A stretch of DNA of 53,427 nt from Porphyromonas gulae DSM 15663 (GTDB lineage: Bacteria; Bacteroidota; Bacteroidia; Bacteroidales; Porphyromonadaceae), in NCBI RefSeq assembly GCF_000378065.1, contig NZ_KB899164.1, positions 1 through 53,427 on the forward strand. The letters run 5' to 3'. Numbering within the stretch: position 1 is the first letter of the stretch; every line of letters starts with the position of its first letter. The position numbers were made by a program, and so were the translations under genes. The notes under the pieces were generated by a model. That model saw nothing but the letters and a program-made list of their open reading frames with translations. It did not search any database and was not told the origin of the DNA. Shown here piece by piece: positions 1 through 6,922 of the stretch.

Positions 1-240
1 TTTAGAAGGTGCACGAGCTATTCCTAAGTGGTTGAGATTGCCGTTGGCGGAATTAAGACCATTGGAAATGTCTCTCACAGAGTCGCAGTTTGAGAATTGG
101 CTGAACATGATACTAACAAACTGACTCCAAGTATCGTAACCCTTGCAATGTTTTTCTGTACCTGACTCCCGAATAATCTTTCTAATCTTTTCTTTCGGTA
201 GTTTACCGATGGCTTGCGCAAAGAGTGTTATTTTTGTCAT
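1..240 (-). mobile_element. IS4-type transposase, N-terminal 80 residues (runs off the window)
   Basis: Reading leftward from the ATG at 240, the frame is open to base 1 and gives a protein beginning MTKITLFAQAIGKLPKEKIR, with the later segment KGYDTWSQF. I recognise this as the N-terminal (DUF4372-like) part of IS4-type transposases that are multicopy in P. gingivalis, possibly ISPg4, but the element name is from memory. The catalytic DDE domain lies outside the window, so I cannot tell whether the gene is intact. No terminal inverted repeat was identified in the bases to the right of the gene (241-390). Confidence 0.75.
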
Positions 241-374
241 AAAGGAAGTGGAGGAGTAGGGCTCTCTTTACTAAGGTAACATTTTGTTCCTTAGCTCTGC
301 TTCCTTTTTCTTATATCCTCCAAAACGTTTAGGACAACATTGGCGGTTGCCCTGTCTTATTCCTGATGTTCCAA

Positions 375-402
375 GTTGTCGCTGTCTTTTTTGCTACCTT
401 TG
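375..402 (+). promoter_or_regulatory. Putative promoter of repeat cassette A
   Basis: TACCTTTG at 395-402 matches the Bacteroidota -7 consensus TAnnTTTG, with a TTG at 375-377 that could be a weak -33 element (17-nt gap instead of the usual 19-20). The run TTTTTTGC just before the -7 box is also present before the matching box of cassette B on the other strand near 36397. It would transcribe the small ORF at 499 and the hairpin at 652. Confidence 0.5.
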
Positions 403-498
403 CAAAGTAACTGAGAGCTCCTCAAAGCAATGTCAACAACTATAATATACAAATAGCCTGCTCAATTTATAGAACAACTTGACAAATGACCCATAGAC

Positions 499-621
499 AT
501 GCATACCGACTTAGCATATACCAGTCCTTTGTTAAGGGCAATTTTGCCCCATCTATTCGTGTACTGCGACAACATCGTATCCCATACAAGTGGCCTTTAT
601 CATATGAGAAATAGCGTTTAG
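499..621 (+). CDS. Candidate small protein, 40 residues, in repeat cassette A
   Basis: The frame ATG 499 to TAG 621 encodes a peptide starting MHTDLAYTSPLLRAIL. It resembles no family I know. It is listed because the second cassette (36162-36278, minus strand) has an ORF of similar length starting MMHADFSLSIPSLGG in the same place, between a TACnTTTG promoter and a GGCACCC hairpin. Another frame, ATG 486 to TAG, is also open for 42 codons, so coding is not proven. It may instead be a degenerate leader or part of a non-coding transcript. Confidence 0.3.
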   Translation: MHTDLAYTSPLLRAILPHLFVYCDNIVSHTSGLYHMRNSV

Positions 622-651
622 GGAGATATTTACTCCCTTTCCAAGCATATC

Positions 652-689
652 AGGCACCCGTCGAATTAGACTCAGTTCGACGGGTGCCT
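652..689 (+). terminator. GC-rich hairpin ending cassette A transcript
   Basis: A perfect 14-bp inverted repeat, AGGCACCCGTCGAA (652-665) and its complement (676-689), encloses a 10-nt loop and is followed by TTGTTTTATC. It looks like an intrinsic terminator 30 nt after the small ORF. An equivalent hairpin with a different loop occurs at 36086-36125 on the other strand, followed by nearly the same TGTTTTATC tail. Confidence 0.6.
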
Positions 690-993
690 TTGTTTTATCG
701 GCTCTCGAAAAGGCTTTCAGTCGCTTACGATTTATATACAAATCATTTACCATCTGTATATAAATTGAAAACGATTGATATATAAATCGAAAACGATCTG
801 TATATATATCGTAAATGGTTTATATATAGATCGTTGTGCGATGTTCTTGAAAGTGGATTTTGAGCTGAAAAAGTTTGTTTTCTCTTCTTTTTGAGATCGA
901 AGTCTGCTTCTTTTTAGAACCTTATTTAGAATCATTCTAAACTCTGCTTCGTTGTTGAAAACTTTTTTGGCGCATGTTTGGGGTGCCGTATCG
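652..993 (+). repeat. MITE-like repeat A with a 22-nt minisatellite
   Basis: This element shares its whole order of parts with the inverted copy at 35780-36125: GGCACCC hairpin, TGTTTTATC, a block reading GCTTACGAT, five 22-nt AT-rich units (729-838; cores at 735, 757, 779, 801 and 823), a spacer, the 17-nt perfect palindrome TTTAGAATCATTCTAAA (925-941), then TTGAAAACTTTTTTGG. The unit is roughly GATCTGTATATAAATCGAAAAC. I recall a P. gingivalis MITE family with a tandem minisatellite called BrickBuilt and think this is a member. The right boundary is approximate, judged by where similarity to copy B fades. Confidence 0.7.
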
Positions 994-1254
994 GCTCCCC
1001 GAAATGAGGGAAATAAATCTTTTTCGGAGTAGATGGAGAGAGCATCGATAGGGTTCTATTCACTCTCTGGTCGAGCAGGCTGTCAATGGATCGTAGACTT
1101 TGGCCATTGAGTAACGAGCGTTCATCGCTCTATACTTTATGGGCTCTCTTTTCAAGACCGTGTGCCTGATAGGACTGAGGGAGATATTATCTCAATCTTC
1201 ACGACTGTTTCAGTTGGGGGAGGCATGTGCCGTAGAATATGCAAGTGCTTCATA

Positions 1255-1286
1255 TTTGCGGCTTTCAAAGAATTCGGCTAATTTTG
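1255..1286 (+). promoter_or_regulatory. tig promoter
   Basis: TTTG (1255-1258), a 20-nt spacer and TAATTTTG (1279-1286) match the Bacteroidota -33/-7 promoter well. Transcription would start near 1293 and leave a leader of about 60 nt. Its position argues against the long upstream extension of the reading frame (from 1139) being part of trigger factor. I see no gene between 994 and this promoter. Confidence 0.6.
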
Positions 1287-1351
1287 GCGGAAATTTTTAC
1301 GCGGTTTTTCAAAGCCAAAAAGACAATAACTCCAAGATAATAAAGAAGAAA

Positions 1352-2728
1352 ATGAACGTATCGATCAAGAATACGGATGCCGTCAATGCCATTGCTACCG
1401 TAGCAATCGAGAAGGCTGACTATGCCAACGAAGTGGAAAAAGCACTGCGTACCTATCGCCAACGTGCCAATGTCCCTGGGTTCCGCAAGGGAATGGTGCC
1501 GATGGGTATGATCAAGAAAATGTACGGCAAGGGTGTCAAAGCAGAGGAGATCAACCGCGTAGTCGGTCGTGAACTCTATCGCTATATAGCTGACAACAAG
1601 CTCAATGTACTGGGCGAGCCTATGCCTAATGAGGAATTGCAGAAGGAGTACGACTTCGATACCACTGACGACTTCGAATTCGTATTCGATCTGGCTCTCA
1701 GCCCTGTAGTAGACGTAGTGGCAGACAAGAGCGTTCGCGTACCTTATTATACGATCCAACCCACAGAGGAGATGATCGACCAGCAGATCGAATCCATGCG
1801 CTCCAGCTACGGACACTCGGTGGAGGCTGATGAAGTGGGTGCCAATGATGTAGTGAAGGGTCGCCTCTGCGAGTTGGAGAACGGACAGCCCAAAGAGGGT
1901 GGTATCTGTGTGGAGGAAGCTATGTTGCTCCCGGCCTATATAAAGGACGAAGAAGAGAAGAACAAATTCGTCGGTGCTGCCAAGAACAGCGTTGTTGTAT
2001 TCAATCCTGCTAAGGCATACAATAACAATGAGTACGAACTCTCTTCTCTCTTGAAGGTGGACAAATCAGCTATCGGAGAGCATACGGGCGACTTTTCTTT
2101 TGAGATCAGCAGCATCTCTCGTCATGAAAAGGCAGAGCTGAACGAAGAGTTCTTCAAGCAGGCTTTCGGTGAGGAGACGGATATCAAAAACGAATCGGAC
2201 TTGCGTGCCAAGGTGACCGAAGGTGTTCGCGAGCAATTTACAGCCGAAAGCGACTACAAATTCCTCTTGGATTTGCGTCGCGTGTTGGAAGCTCAGGTAG
2301 GTGAGCTACAGTTCCCCGATGCGTTGCTGAAGCGCTGGCTGAAGCTGTCGCATACGGAGTGGAGTGATGAAGAATTGGAAAAACAATATCCTGCCATGAT
2401 CAAGGATCTGACCTTCCACGTGATCAAGGAAGATCTGGTCAAGAAGAACAACATCGAGGTTACGCCGCAAGACGTCAGGAGCTTCGCCATCATGGTAGCC
2501 AAGAATCAGTTTGCCCAGTATGGCATGTCCGCCGTTCCTCAGGATGCTCTCGAACGCTATGCCAATACGATGATGGAGAAGGAAGATACTCGTCGCAATT
2601 TCTTCGACCGCGCTACGGAGAACAAGCTCGCTGCCGCACTGAAAGAAAAGCTCGATATCGATGCCAAGACGGTTTCTCCGGACGAATTCAACAAGCTGAT
2701 GACCGAACAACCGGCTTCGGCTGAGTAA
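1352..2728 (+). CDS. tig: Trigger factor, ribosome-associated peptidyl-prolyl isomerase chaperone
   Basis: The 458-residue product begins MNVSIKNTDAVNAIATVAIE. The segment RQRANVPGFRKGMVP (about residues 36-50) is the ribosome-docking signature of trigger factor (GFRxGxxP). A divergent PPIase-like middle domain and a long helical C-terminal domain follow, in the usual order, and the length is close to the family norm of 430-460. The frame stays open upstream to 1139, but those residues do not resemble the family and overlap the predicted promoter, so I take ATG 1352. The gene stands alone between its promoter and a strong terminator. It assists folding of nascent chains in the cytoplasm. Confidence 0.93.
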   Translation: MNVSIKNTDAVNAIATVAIEKADYANEVEKALRTYRQRANVPGFRKGMVPMGMIKKMYGKGVKAEEINRVVGRELYRYIADNKLNVLGEPMPNEELQKEYDFDTTDDFEFVFDLALSPVVDVVADKSVRVPYYTIQPTEEMIDQQIESMRSSYGHSVEADEVGANDVVKGRLCELENGQPKEGGICVEEAMLLPAYIKDEEEKNKFVGAAKNSVVVFNPAKAYNNNEYELSSLLKVDKSAIGEHTGDFSFEISSISRHEKAELNEEFFKQAFGEETDIKNESDLRAKVTEGVREQFTAESDYKFLLDLRRVLEAQVGELQFPDALLKRWLKLSHTEWSDEELEKQYPAMIKDLTFHVIKEDLVKKNNIEVTPQDVRSFAIMVAKNQFAQYGMSAVPQDALERYANTMMEKEDTRRNFFDRATENKLAAALKEKLDIDAKTVSPDEFNKLMTEQPASAE

Positions 2729-2796
2729 TGACTCTCTCTATTCGACGTCTTGTCTGTGGTAGGGATTGCTCCTACTGATACACTTCCGAATGAAAT

Positions 2797-2838
2797 AAGG
2801 CTGCCATGCAATTACTGCCGGCAGCCTTTCTTTTTTTT
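2797..2838 (+). terminator. Terminator after tig
   Basis: AAGGCTGCC (2797-2805) pairs with GGCAGCCTT (2820-2828) and is followed by a run of T to 2838. An A-rich stretch on the other side is weak, but the hairpin may also serve the convergent gene that ends at 2884. Confidence 0.8.
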
Positions 2839-2883
2839 ATCCCCCCTGTGTGGAATTGATTGCCGTTTGGCCTATTGGCAGAC

Positions 2884-3468
2884 CTATCGTTTTAGTGGAT
2901 TTTGCTCCAATAAAGCGGCTATTTCTTCCATTTCTCTATACCATTCCTCACCGAATGCCCGTATGAGTGGTTCTTTTAGGAATCGGTATAGGGGTGTTCC
3001 CGTCTGACGGCCTAAGGCTTCTGCACAACGACAAATCTCCCAACGGTGGTAATTGACCGCCGTAAAGCCGCTGTAACGGGTCAGACGAACGGGGTATAAA
3101 TGACAACTGAGCGGCTTCGGAAAGTCGATCTTGCCCGAGCGGTATGCCCGCTCAAAGGCGCAGAGGCAATTGCCGTTTTCGTCGTATGTGGTGAAAACGC
3201 AGTCCTGTCCGTTCACAATGCTGGTGACTTCGTCTCCTTCCACATCCAGATAGCTGACGCCCTGCTTATCGATCACTTCGAGGGCTTCGGGCGCAAGCAT
3301 ATCGCGCACGGCATCGAGATGCCTGCGCAGCAAATCGGCCTCTCCTGCTTCAAGGGGGGCACCGCTTTCTCCTTCCACACAGCAAATCCCCTGACAAGTG
3401 GCATAATCGCAGACAAAATACTTGTCGAAGAGGTCAGGGCTGACGATCGTTTCTTGGATTTGGAACAT
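2884..3468 (-). CDS. DUF3109 family cysteine-rich protein
   Basis: The 194-residue product begins MFQIQETIVSPDLFDKYF. It carries cysteine clusters: CDYATCQGICC near residue 22, NCLCAFE and PLSCHLYPVR in the middle, and EICRCAE further on. This pattern is typical of DUF3109, related to the YkgJ group of putative zinc- or iron-binding proteins; the biochemical role is unknown. A TTG start four codons earlier is possible, but the ATG at 3468 fits the family better. The gene is divergent from queC. A -7-like TAGTTTTG lies upstream on this strand at 3497-3504. Confidence 0.8.
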   Translation of the reverse strand: MFQIQETIVSPDLFDKYFVCDYATCQGICCVEGESGAPLEAGEADLLRRHLDAVRDMLAPEALEVIDKQGVSYLDVEGDEVTSIVNGQDCVFTTYDENGNCLCAFERAYRSGKIDFPKPLSCHLYPVRLTRYSGFTAVNYHRWEICRCAEALGRQTGTPLYRFLKEPLIRAFGEEWYREMEEIAALLEQNPLKR

Positions 3469-3717
3469 CCTTATATGCAATATTTCTAGCGGAGCGCAAA
3501 ACTACTAAAATCCGCTCCAATATCCGGATCTTATCCGATGAAAACATATGAGCACTTTTGTATTTTCAATCGGGCTAATCTCTTCATGTGTCCGATGAAC
3601 CATTATCTTTGGCGCGACGGAGCCGCTCTTCCCTCCATCAAATGGGGCTTTGCGAGCTGTGAGGTTGCCGTTTCCCGTTTATGTTTAAGTCTTAAGTAAA
3701 AGAATCATTTGTTCGGT
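3469..3717. promoter_or_regulatory. Divergent promoter region between the DUF3109 gene and queC
   Basis: On the minus strand TAGTTTTG (positions 3504 to 3497) could be the -7 box of the DUF3109 gene. On the plus strand TATCTTTG (3604-3611) could be the -7 box of queC, giving a leader of about 100 nt. Neither has a clear -33 TTTG at the expected spacing. I see no riboswitch fold that I could name in the queC leader. Confidence 0.4.
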
Positions 3718-4380
3718 ATGCAGACAGAAAAAGATAGCCTTATCGTCGTTTCCGGTGGGATGGATAGTGTGACGCTGATGTACGAGAAGAGAGCCTCCAT
3801 CGCTTTGGCTCTCAGCTTTGACTATGGCTCCAAACATAATGCGCGCGAATTGTCGTTTGCTAGGCTACATGCAGAGCGTTTGGGTGTGGAGCATCTGATT
3901 GTCCCCCTCGATTTTATCGGGCAGTATTTTCAGAGTGATTTGTTGCTTAGCGGGGGAGATATTCCTGAGGGCAGATACGACGAGGAGAATATGAAGAGTA
4001 CGGTAGTGCCCTTTCGCAACGGCATTATGCTGGCGGTGGCTGCCGGATTAGCAGAAAGTAGGGGATTGCGGCGAATCTATATCGCCAATCATTTCGGCGA
4101 TCATGCCATATATCCCGATTGTCGTGCCTCATTTATTCGTCCGATGACCGAAGCTGTTCGGTGCGGTACCTCGGACGGTGTGCTTATAGAAGCTCCGTAT
4201 ACGGATATTACCAAGACCGATATTGCACGGATTGGGGCTTCCCTGGGTATAGACTATGCCGAGACTTGGAGCTGCTATAAGGGCGGTGTTTCTCATTGCG
4301 GTGTTTGCGCTACTTGTTTAGAGCGCAGGGAAGCACTGCGCGATGCCGGCATTCCGGATCCGACTGAGTACGAAGGTTGA
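3718..4380 (+). CDS. queC: 7-cyano-7-deazaguanine synthase
   Basis: QueC converts 7-carboxy-7-deazaguanine to preQ0 with ATP and ammonia, a step toward the tRNA base queuosine. The 220-residue product has the PP-loop SGGMDS at 12-17 and four C-terminal cysteines (186, 194, 197, 200; CxxCxxC) that bind zinc in this family. The ATG at 3718 puts the PP-loop at the usual distance from the N-terminus; a TTG three codons earlier is less likely. queD and queE are not adjacent. A phosphodiesterase gene follows after 34 nt. Confidence 0.9.
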   Translation: MQTEKDSLIVVSGGMDSVTLMYEKRASIALALSFDYGSKHNARELSFARLHAERLGVEHLIVPLDFIGQYFQSDLLLSGGDIPEGRYDEENMKSTVVPFRNGIMLAVAAGLAESRGLRRIYIANHFGDHAIYPDCRASFIRPMTEAVRCGTSDGVLIEAPYTDITKTDIARIGASLGIDYAETWSCYKGGVSHCGVCATCLERREALRDAGIPDPTEYEG

Positions 4381-4414
4381 GTCTGCTTCATTGGGCACGA
4401 GTTTATCATAAGCG

Positions 4415-4909
4415 ATGAAAAAAATAGGACTCCTATCCGATACGCATGGCTGCATCGACGAAAAGTATCGATTACACTTCGCCGATTGCGATGAGATTTG
4501 GCATGCCGGTGACATCGGTTCTGTAGCGGCAGCAGAGCATCTATCGGAATTGGCACCGCTCCGTGCTGTCTATGGTAATATAGACGGACAGGATATTCGT
4601 TTGCAATACCCCGAGGTATTACGTTTTCGTGTAGAGGAAGTGGATGTGTTTATGACCCATATCGGAGGCTATCCCGGCCGATATGAACCTCGCGTCTATC
4701 GAATGCTTGTGCAGCAACCGCCCCGCCTTTTCGTTTGTGGGCATAGCCATATCCTCAAAGCCATGTACGATAAGAAGTTGGATATCCTGCATCTCAATCC
4801 CGGAGCTGCAGGCAAGTATGGTTTTCATGCTGTTCGCACCCTGATGCGCTTTGTAATCGACGGGCGGGATATAAGGGATTTGCAGGTAATAGAATTGGCT
4901 AATCGATAA
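4415..4909 (+). CDS. YfcE/MJ0936-type metallophosphoesterase
   Basis: The 164-residue protein has the calcineurin-like metal ligands in order: DTHG (residues 9-12), HAGDIG, GNID, THIGG and CGHSH, ending with LNPGAAG. It is a compact single-domain enzyme of the YfcE/MJ0936 group, which hydrolyse small phosphodiesters in the presence of Mn2+ or Ni2+; the natural substrate is usually unknown. It lies 34 nt after queC and 10 nt before the CapA-like gene on the same strand, so the three are probably cotranscribed, although no functional link is apparent. Confidence 0.87.
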   Translation: MKKIGLLSDTHGCIDEKYRLHFADCDEIWHAGDIGSVAAAEHLSELAPLRAVYGNIDGQDIRLQYPEVLRFRVEEVDVFMTHIGGYPGRYEPRVYRMLVQQPPRLFVCGHSHILKAMYDKKLDILHLNPGAAGKYGFHAVRTLMRFVIDGRDIRDLQVIELANR

Positions 4910-4919
4910 AACAATCAAT

Positions 4920-6050
4920 ATGAAATACTTTATTCCCAAGGTTTGCATTTTCTTCTCCTTACTGTTAGGCAGCTGTATATCCTCGTCATGTCGTGGCGGA
5001 GCAACCCCGTCTTCAAGTGGTACGGGATTAGTTCCGGATCGGATCGATACGCTGGAGATTAAGTTGCTCTTTGCCGGAGATATCATGACACACGGCCCTC
5101 AGATAGAAAGCGCAAAGCGCGAAGGGGGAAGTGTGTACGATTTTTCTTCCTCTTTCGATAGCTTGTTTTCCATGATAAAGGGAGCCGATTTTGCTATTGG
5201 GAATTTGGAGACCACTTTTGCTGGTGCACCCTATAGCGGATACCCTACTTTCTCTTCGCCTGACGCTATGGGGGAGGCTCTTAGAAATGTCGGTTTCGAT
5301 GTGCTGACTACTGCCAACAATCATACTGCCGATAAGGGGAAAAAGGGCATTGTACGTACTCTCGATATGCTGGATAGTCTGGGTATAGCCCATACCGGCA
5401 GCTATCGGGATATGGCTGCTCGCGATAGGATGAATCCCCTTATCGTCGAAGTTAAAGGAGTACGCATAGCTATTCTGGCCTATACCTACGGTACGAATGG
5501 AATGCCTGTGCCCGCTCCTACTTGGGTGGATCCTATCGATACGGTTATGATGAAGAAGGATTTGCAGCGGGCGGACTCCTTAGGGGCGGACTACCGTATC
5601 GTGCAGATTCATTGGGGAGTCGAATACAGAAAGGAGCCCGATAGCGAGCAACTGGAACTTGCACGCAAACTTCATCGCTACGGTGCCGATGCCATCATCG
5701 GAAGCCATCCGCATGTGGTGCAGCGATCCGAGTGGTTGAAAACCGACACCAAGACCTCTTTCGTGATCTATTCGATGGGCAATTTTATAAGCAATCAGAG
5801 AAAGCCTGCTGCCACCAGAGGCGGTATGTTGTTATCGCTTACCCTGCGTAAGGTGGGCGATCTGGTTACCACGCATCCCGACTACCAATACGTTTTTGTC
5901 AATAAGCGCACTCCGCAGGGTAAGAGAGTTTATCGCTTGTTGCCTGTGGATCCTTTTTCTACAGATACTCTGCCTGCTCTTCCTCCGGAGGAGCAACAGG
6001 ACTATAAGGAATTCGCCAGATATTACCGAACGATACCTCTCGTTCAGTAA
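4920..6050 (+). CDS. CapA-family (PgsA-like) metallophosphatase lipoprotein
   Basis: The 376-residue product starts with a lipoprotein signal (hydrophobic stretch, LLGSC, lipidated Cys19) and then carries CapA-family motifs: FAGDIMTHGPQ, NLETTFAG, TANNHTADKG, WGVEY and GSHPHVVQ. CapA/PgsA proteins take part in poly-gamma-glutamate synthesis or anchoring in Gram-positives. In Bacteroidota the role of the stand-alone lipoprotein form is not settled, and no pgsB/C partners are seen here. The mature protein should sit in the periplasm or outer membrane, anchored by lipid. It is the last gene of the queC run and converges on the cobI-like gene. Confidence 0.85.
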   Translation: MKYFIPKVCIFFSLLLGSCISSSCRGGATPSSSGTGLVPDRIDTLEIKLLFAGDIMTHGPQIESAKREGGSVYDFSSSFDSLFSMIKGADFAIGNLETTFAGAPYSGYPTFSSPDAMGEALRNVGFDVLTTANNHTADKGKKGIVRTLDMLDSLGIAHTGSYRDMAARDRMNPLIVEVKGVRIAILAYTYGTNGMPVPAPTWVDPIDTVMMKKDLQRADSLGADYRIVQIHWGVEYRKEPDSEQLELARKLHRYGADAIIGSHPHVVQRSEWLKTDTKTSFVIYSMGNFISNQRKPAATRGGMLLSLTLRKVGDLVTTHPDYQYVFVNKRTPQGKRVYRLLPVDPFSTDTLPALPPEEQQDYKEFARYYRTIPLVQ

Positions 6051-6100
6051 GAATCAGGATAGGGGAAAAAGAGGAAAAGATGATTATTGGAAGAGCACTT

Positions 6101-6811
6101 CTATGGCTTCGGTTTGAGCCGCAGCATGGAGAAATAGGGGAAGCGACGAGGTAATATGTCTTCTTCGATGCAGGATGAGATAAATTCCTTGTCGGTCCCT
6201 ACGTACTCGAAATAGATGGCAGCTACATTTTCCTTGGACAAGAACTCTTTCACTACGCTCTCGCATCTCGATAGTTTCATGATCAGGACTGTGCGTCCCT
6301 GAGCCATAGCCTCGCACAGTTTTTCCGGCGTGGCATTTCCCGGTATTATCTGTAGCTCCTCGTCCTGTCGGGTGATGCTCTGTCCTGCAACGGCACCCGC
6401 AGCGATGAAGGCCGGTACTCCTGCGATGAATACAAAAGGACACCCCTCACGAAGAAGCACATCGGAGATATAGTGCGTAGAGGAATAAAAGCCTGCATCA
6501 CCTTCGGCCGCTACCGCAACCGACAGACCTTCGTCGTAATGGGCTTTGCATCGTGAAGCCACTTCTTCATATACCGCTAATGCTTTTGTCCTGTCCATAC
6601 TCATAGGAAGAGAGTAGGGTCGGAATTTGGTCGTATCTATACCATTTGCCAACATGATCTCTTCTGCTTTCGATACGGTCTTGCCCGATGGTGAGACGGT
6701 GGTAGGGTAGTAGATGAGGTCGCATTTTTGCAGAGCTTTGTATGCCGCGAGCGTTATCAGATCGGGATCGCCGGGACCGAGCGATACGAATTGGATATAG
6801 TAGCGTTCCAT
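6101..6811 (-). CDS. cobI: Precorrin-2 C20-methyltransferase (CobI/CbiL type)
   Basis: The 236-residue product begins MERYYIQFVSLGPGDPDLIT, with the GxGPGDP-type SAM-binding start of tetrapyrrole methylases. Further motifs are AEGDAGFYSS and GVPAFIAAGA, as in the C20 methylases that add the second methyl group of the corrin ring. ATG 6811 is chosen because the protein then begins right at the conserved beta-strand; an upstream start adds 12 unrelated residues. No other corrin gene is in the window. From memory, P. gingivalis has an incomplete cobalamin pathway, so whether this enzyme is used in synthesis here is open. Confidence 0.85.
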   Translation of the reverse strand: MERYYIQFVSLGPGDPDLITLAAYKALQKCDLIYYPTTVSPSGKTVSKAEEIMLANGIDTTKFRPYSLPMSMDRTKALAVYEEVASRCKAHYDEGLSVAVAAEGDAGFYSSTHYISDVLLREGCPFVFIAGVPAFIAAGAVAGQSITRQDEELQIIPGNATPEKLCEAMAQGRTVLIMKLSRCESVVKEFLSKENVAAIYFEYVGTDKEFISSCIEEDILPRRFPYFSMLRLKPKP

Positions 6812-6852
6812 ATTGCTGTGGGGAGGAGCTTTTTCGTTTACTGTCAATGGGT

Positions 6853-6895
6853 AAGGGGCTGCACTTGAGGATCATACCTCCGAGTGCAGCCCCTT
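6853..6895 (-). terminator. Terminator after kbl
   Basis: AAGGGGCTGCACT (6853-6865) and its exact complement (6883-6895) form a 13-bp stem with a 17-nt loop, 28 nt beyond the kbl stop codon on the minus strand. The T tract is short, so termination strength is uncertain. It separates kbl from the cobI-like gene. Confidence 0.7.
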
Positions 6896-6922
6896 CATTA
6901 TCGGTATATCGGATGTCTGTCG

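Noticed and set aside
553-753. 66-codon minus-strand frame through cassette A
   Set aside because: It crosses the hairpin and minisatellite and conflicts with the repeated structure.
729-838. CRISPR array in the AT-rich repeat
   Set aside because: Units are contiguous 22-nt repeats without spacers, and no cas genes are present.
1139-1351. N-terminal extension of trigger factor
   Set aside because: The 71 extra residues do not resemble the family and overlap a good promoter at 1255-1286.
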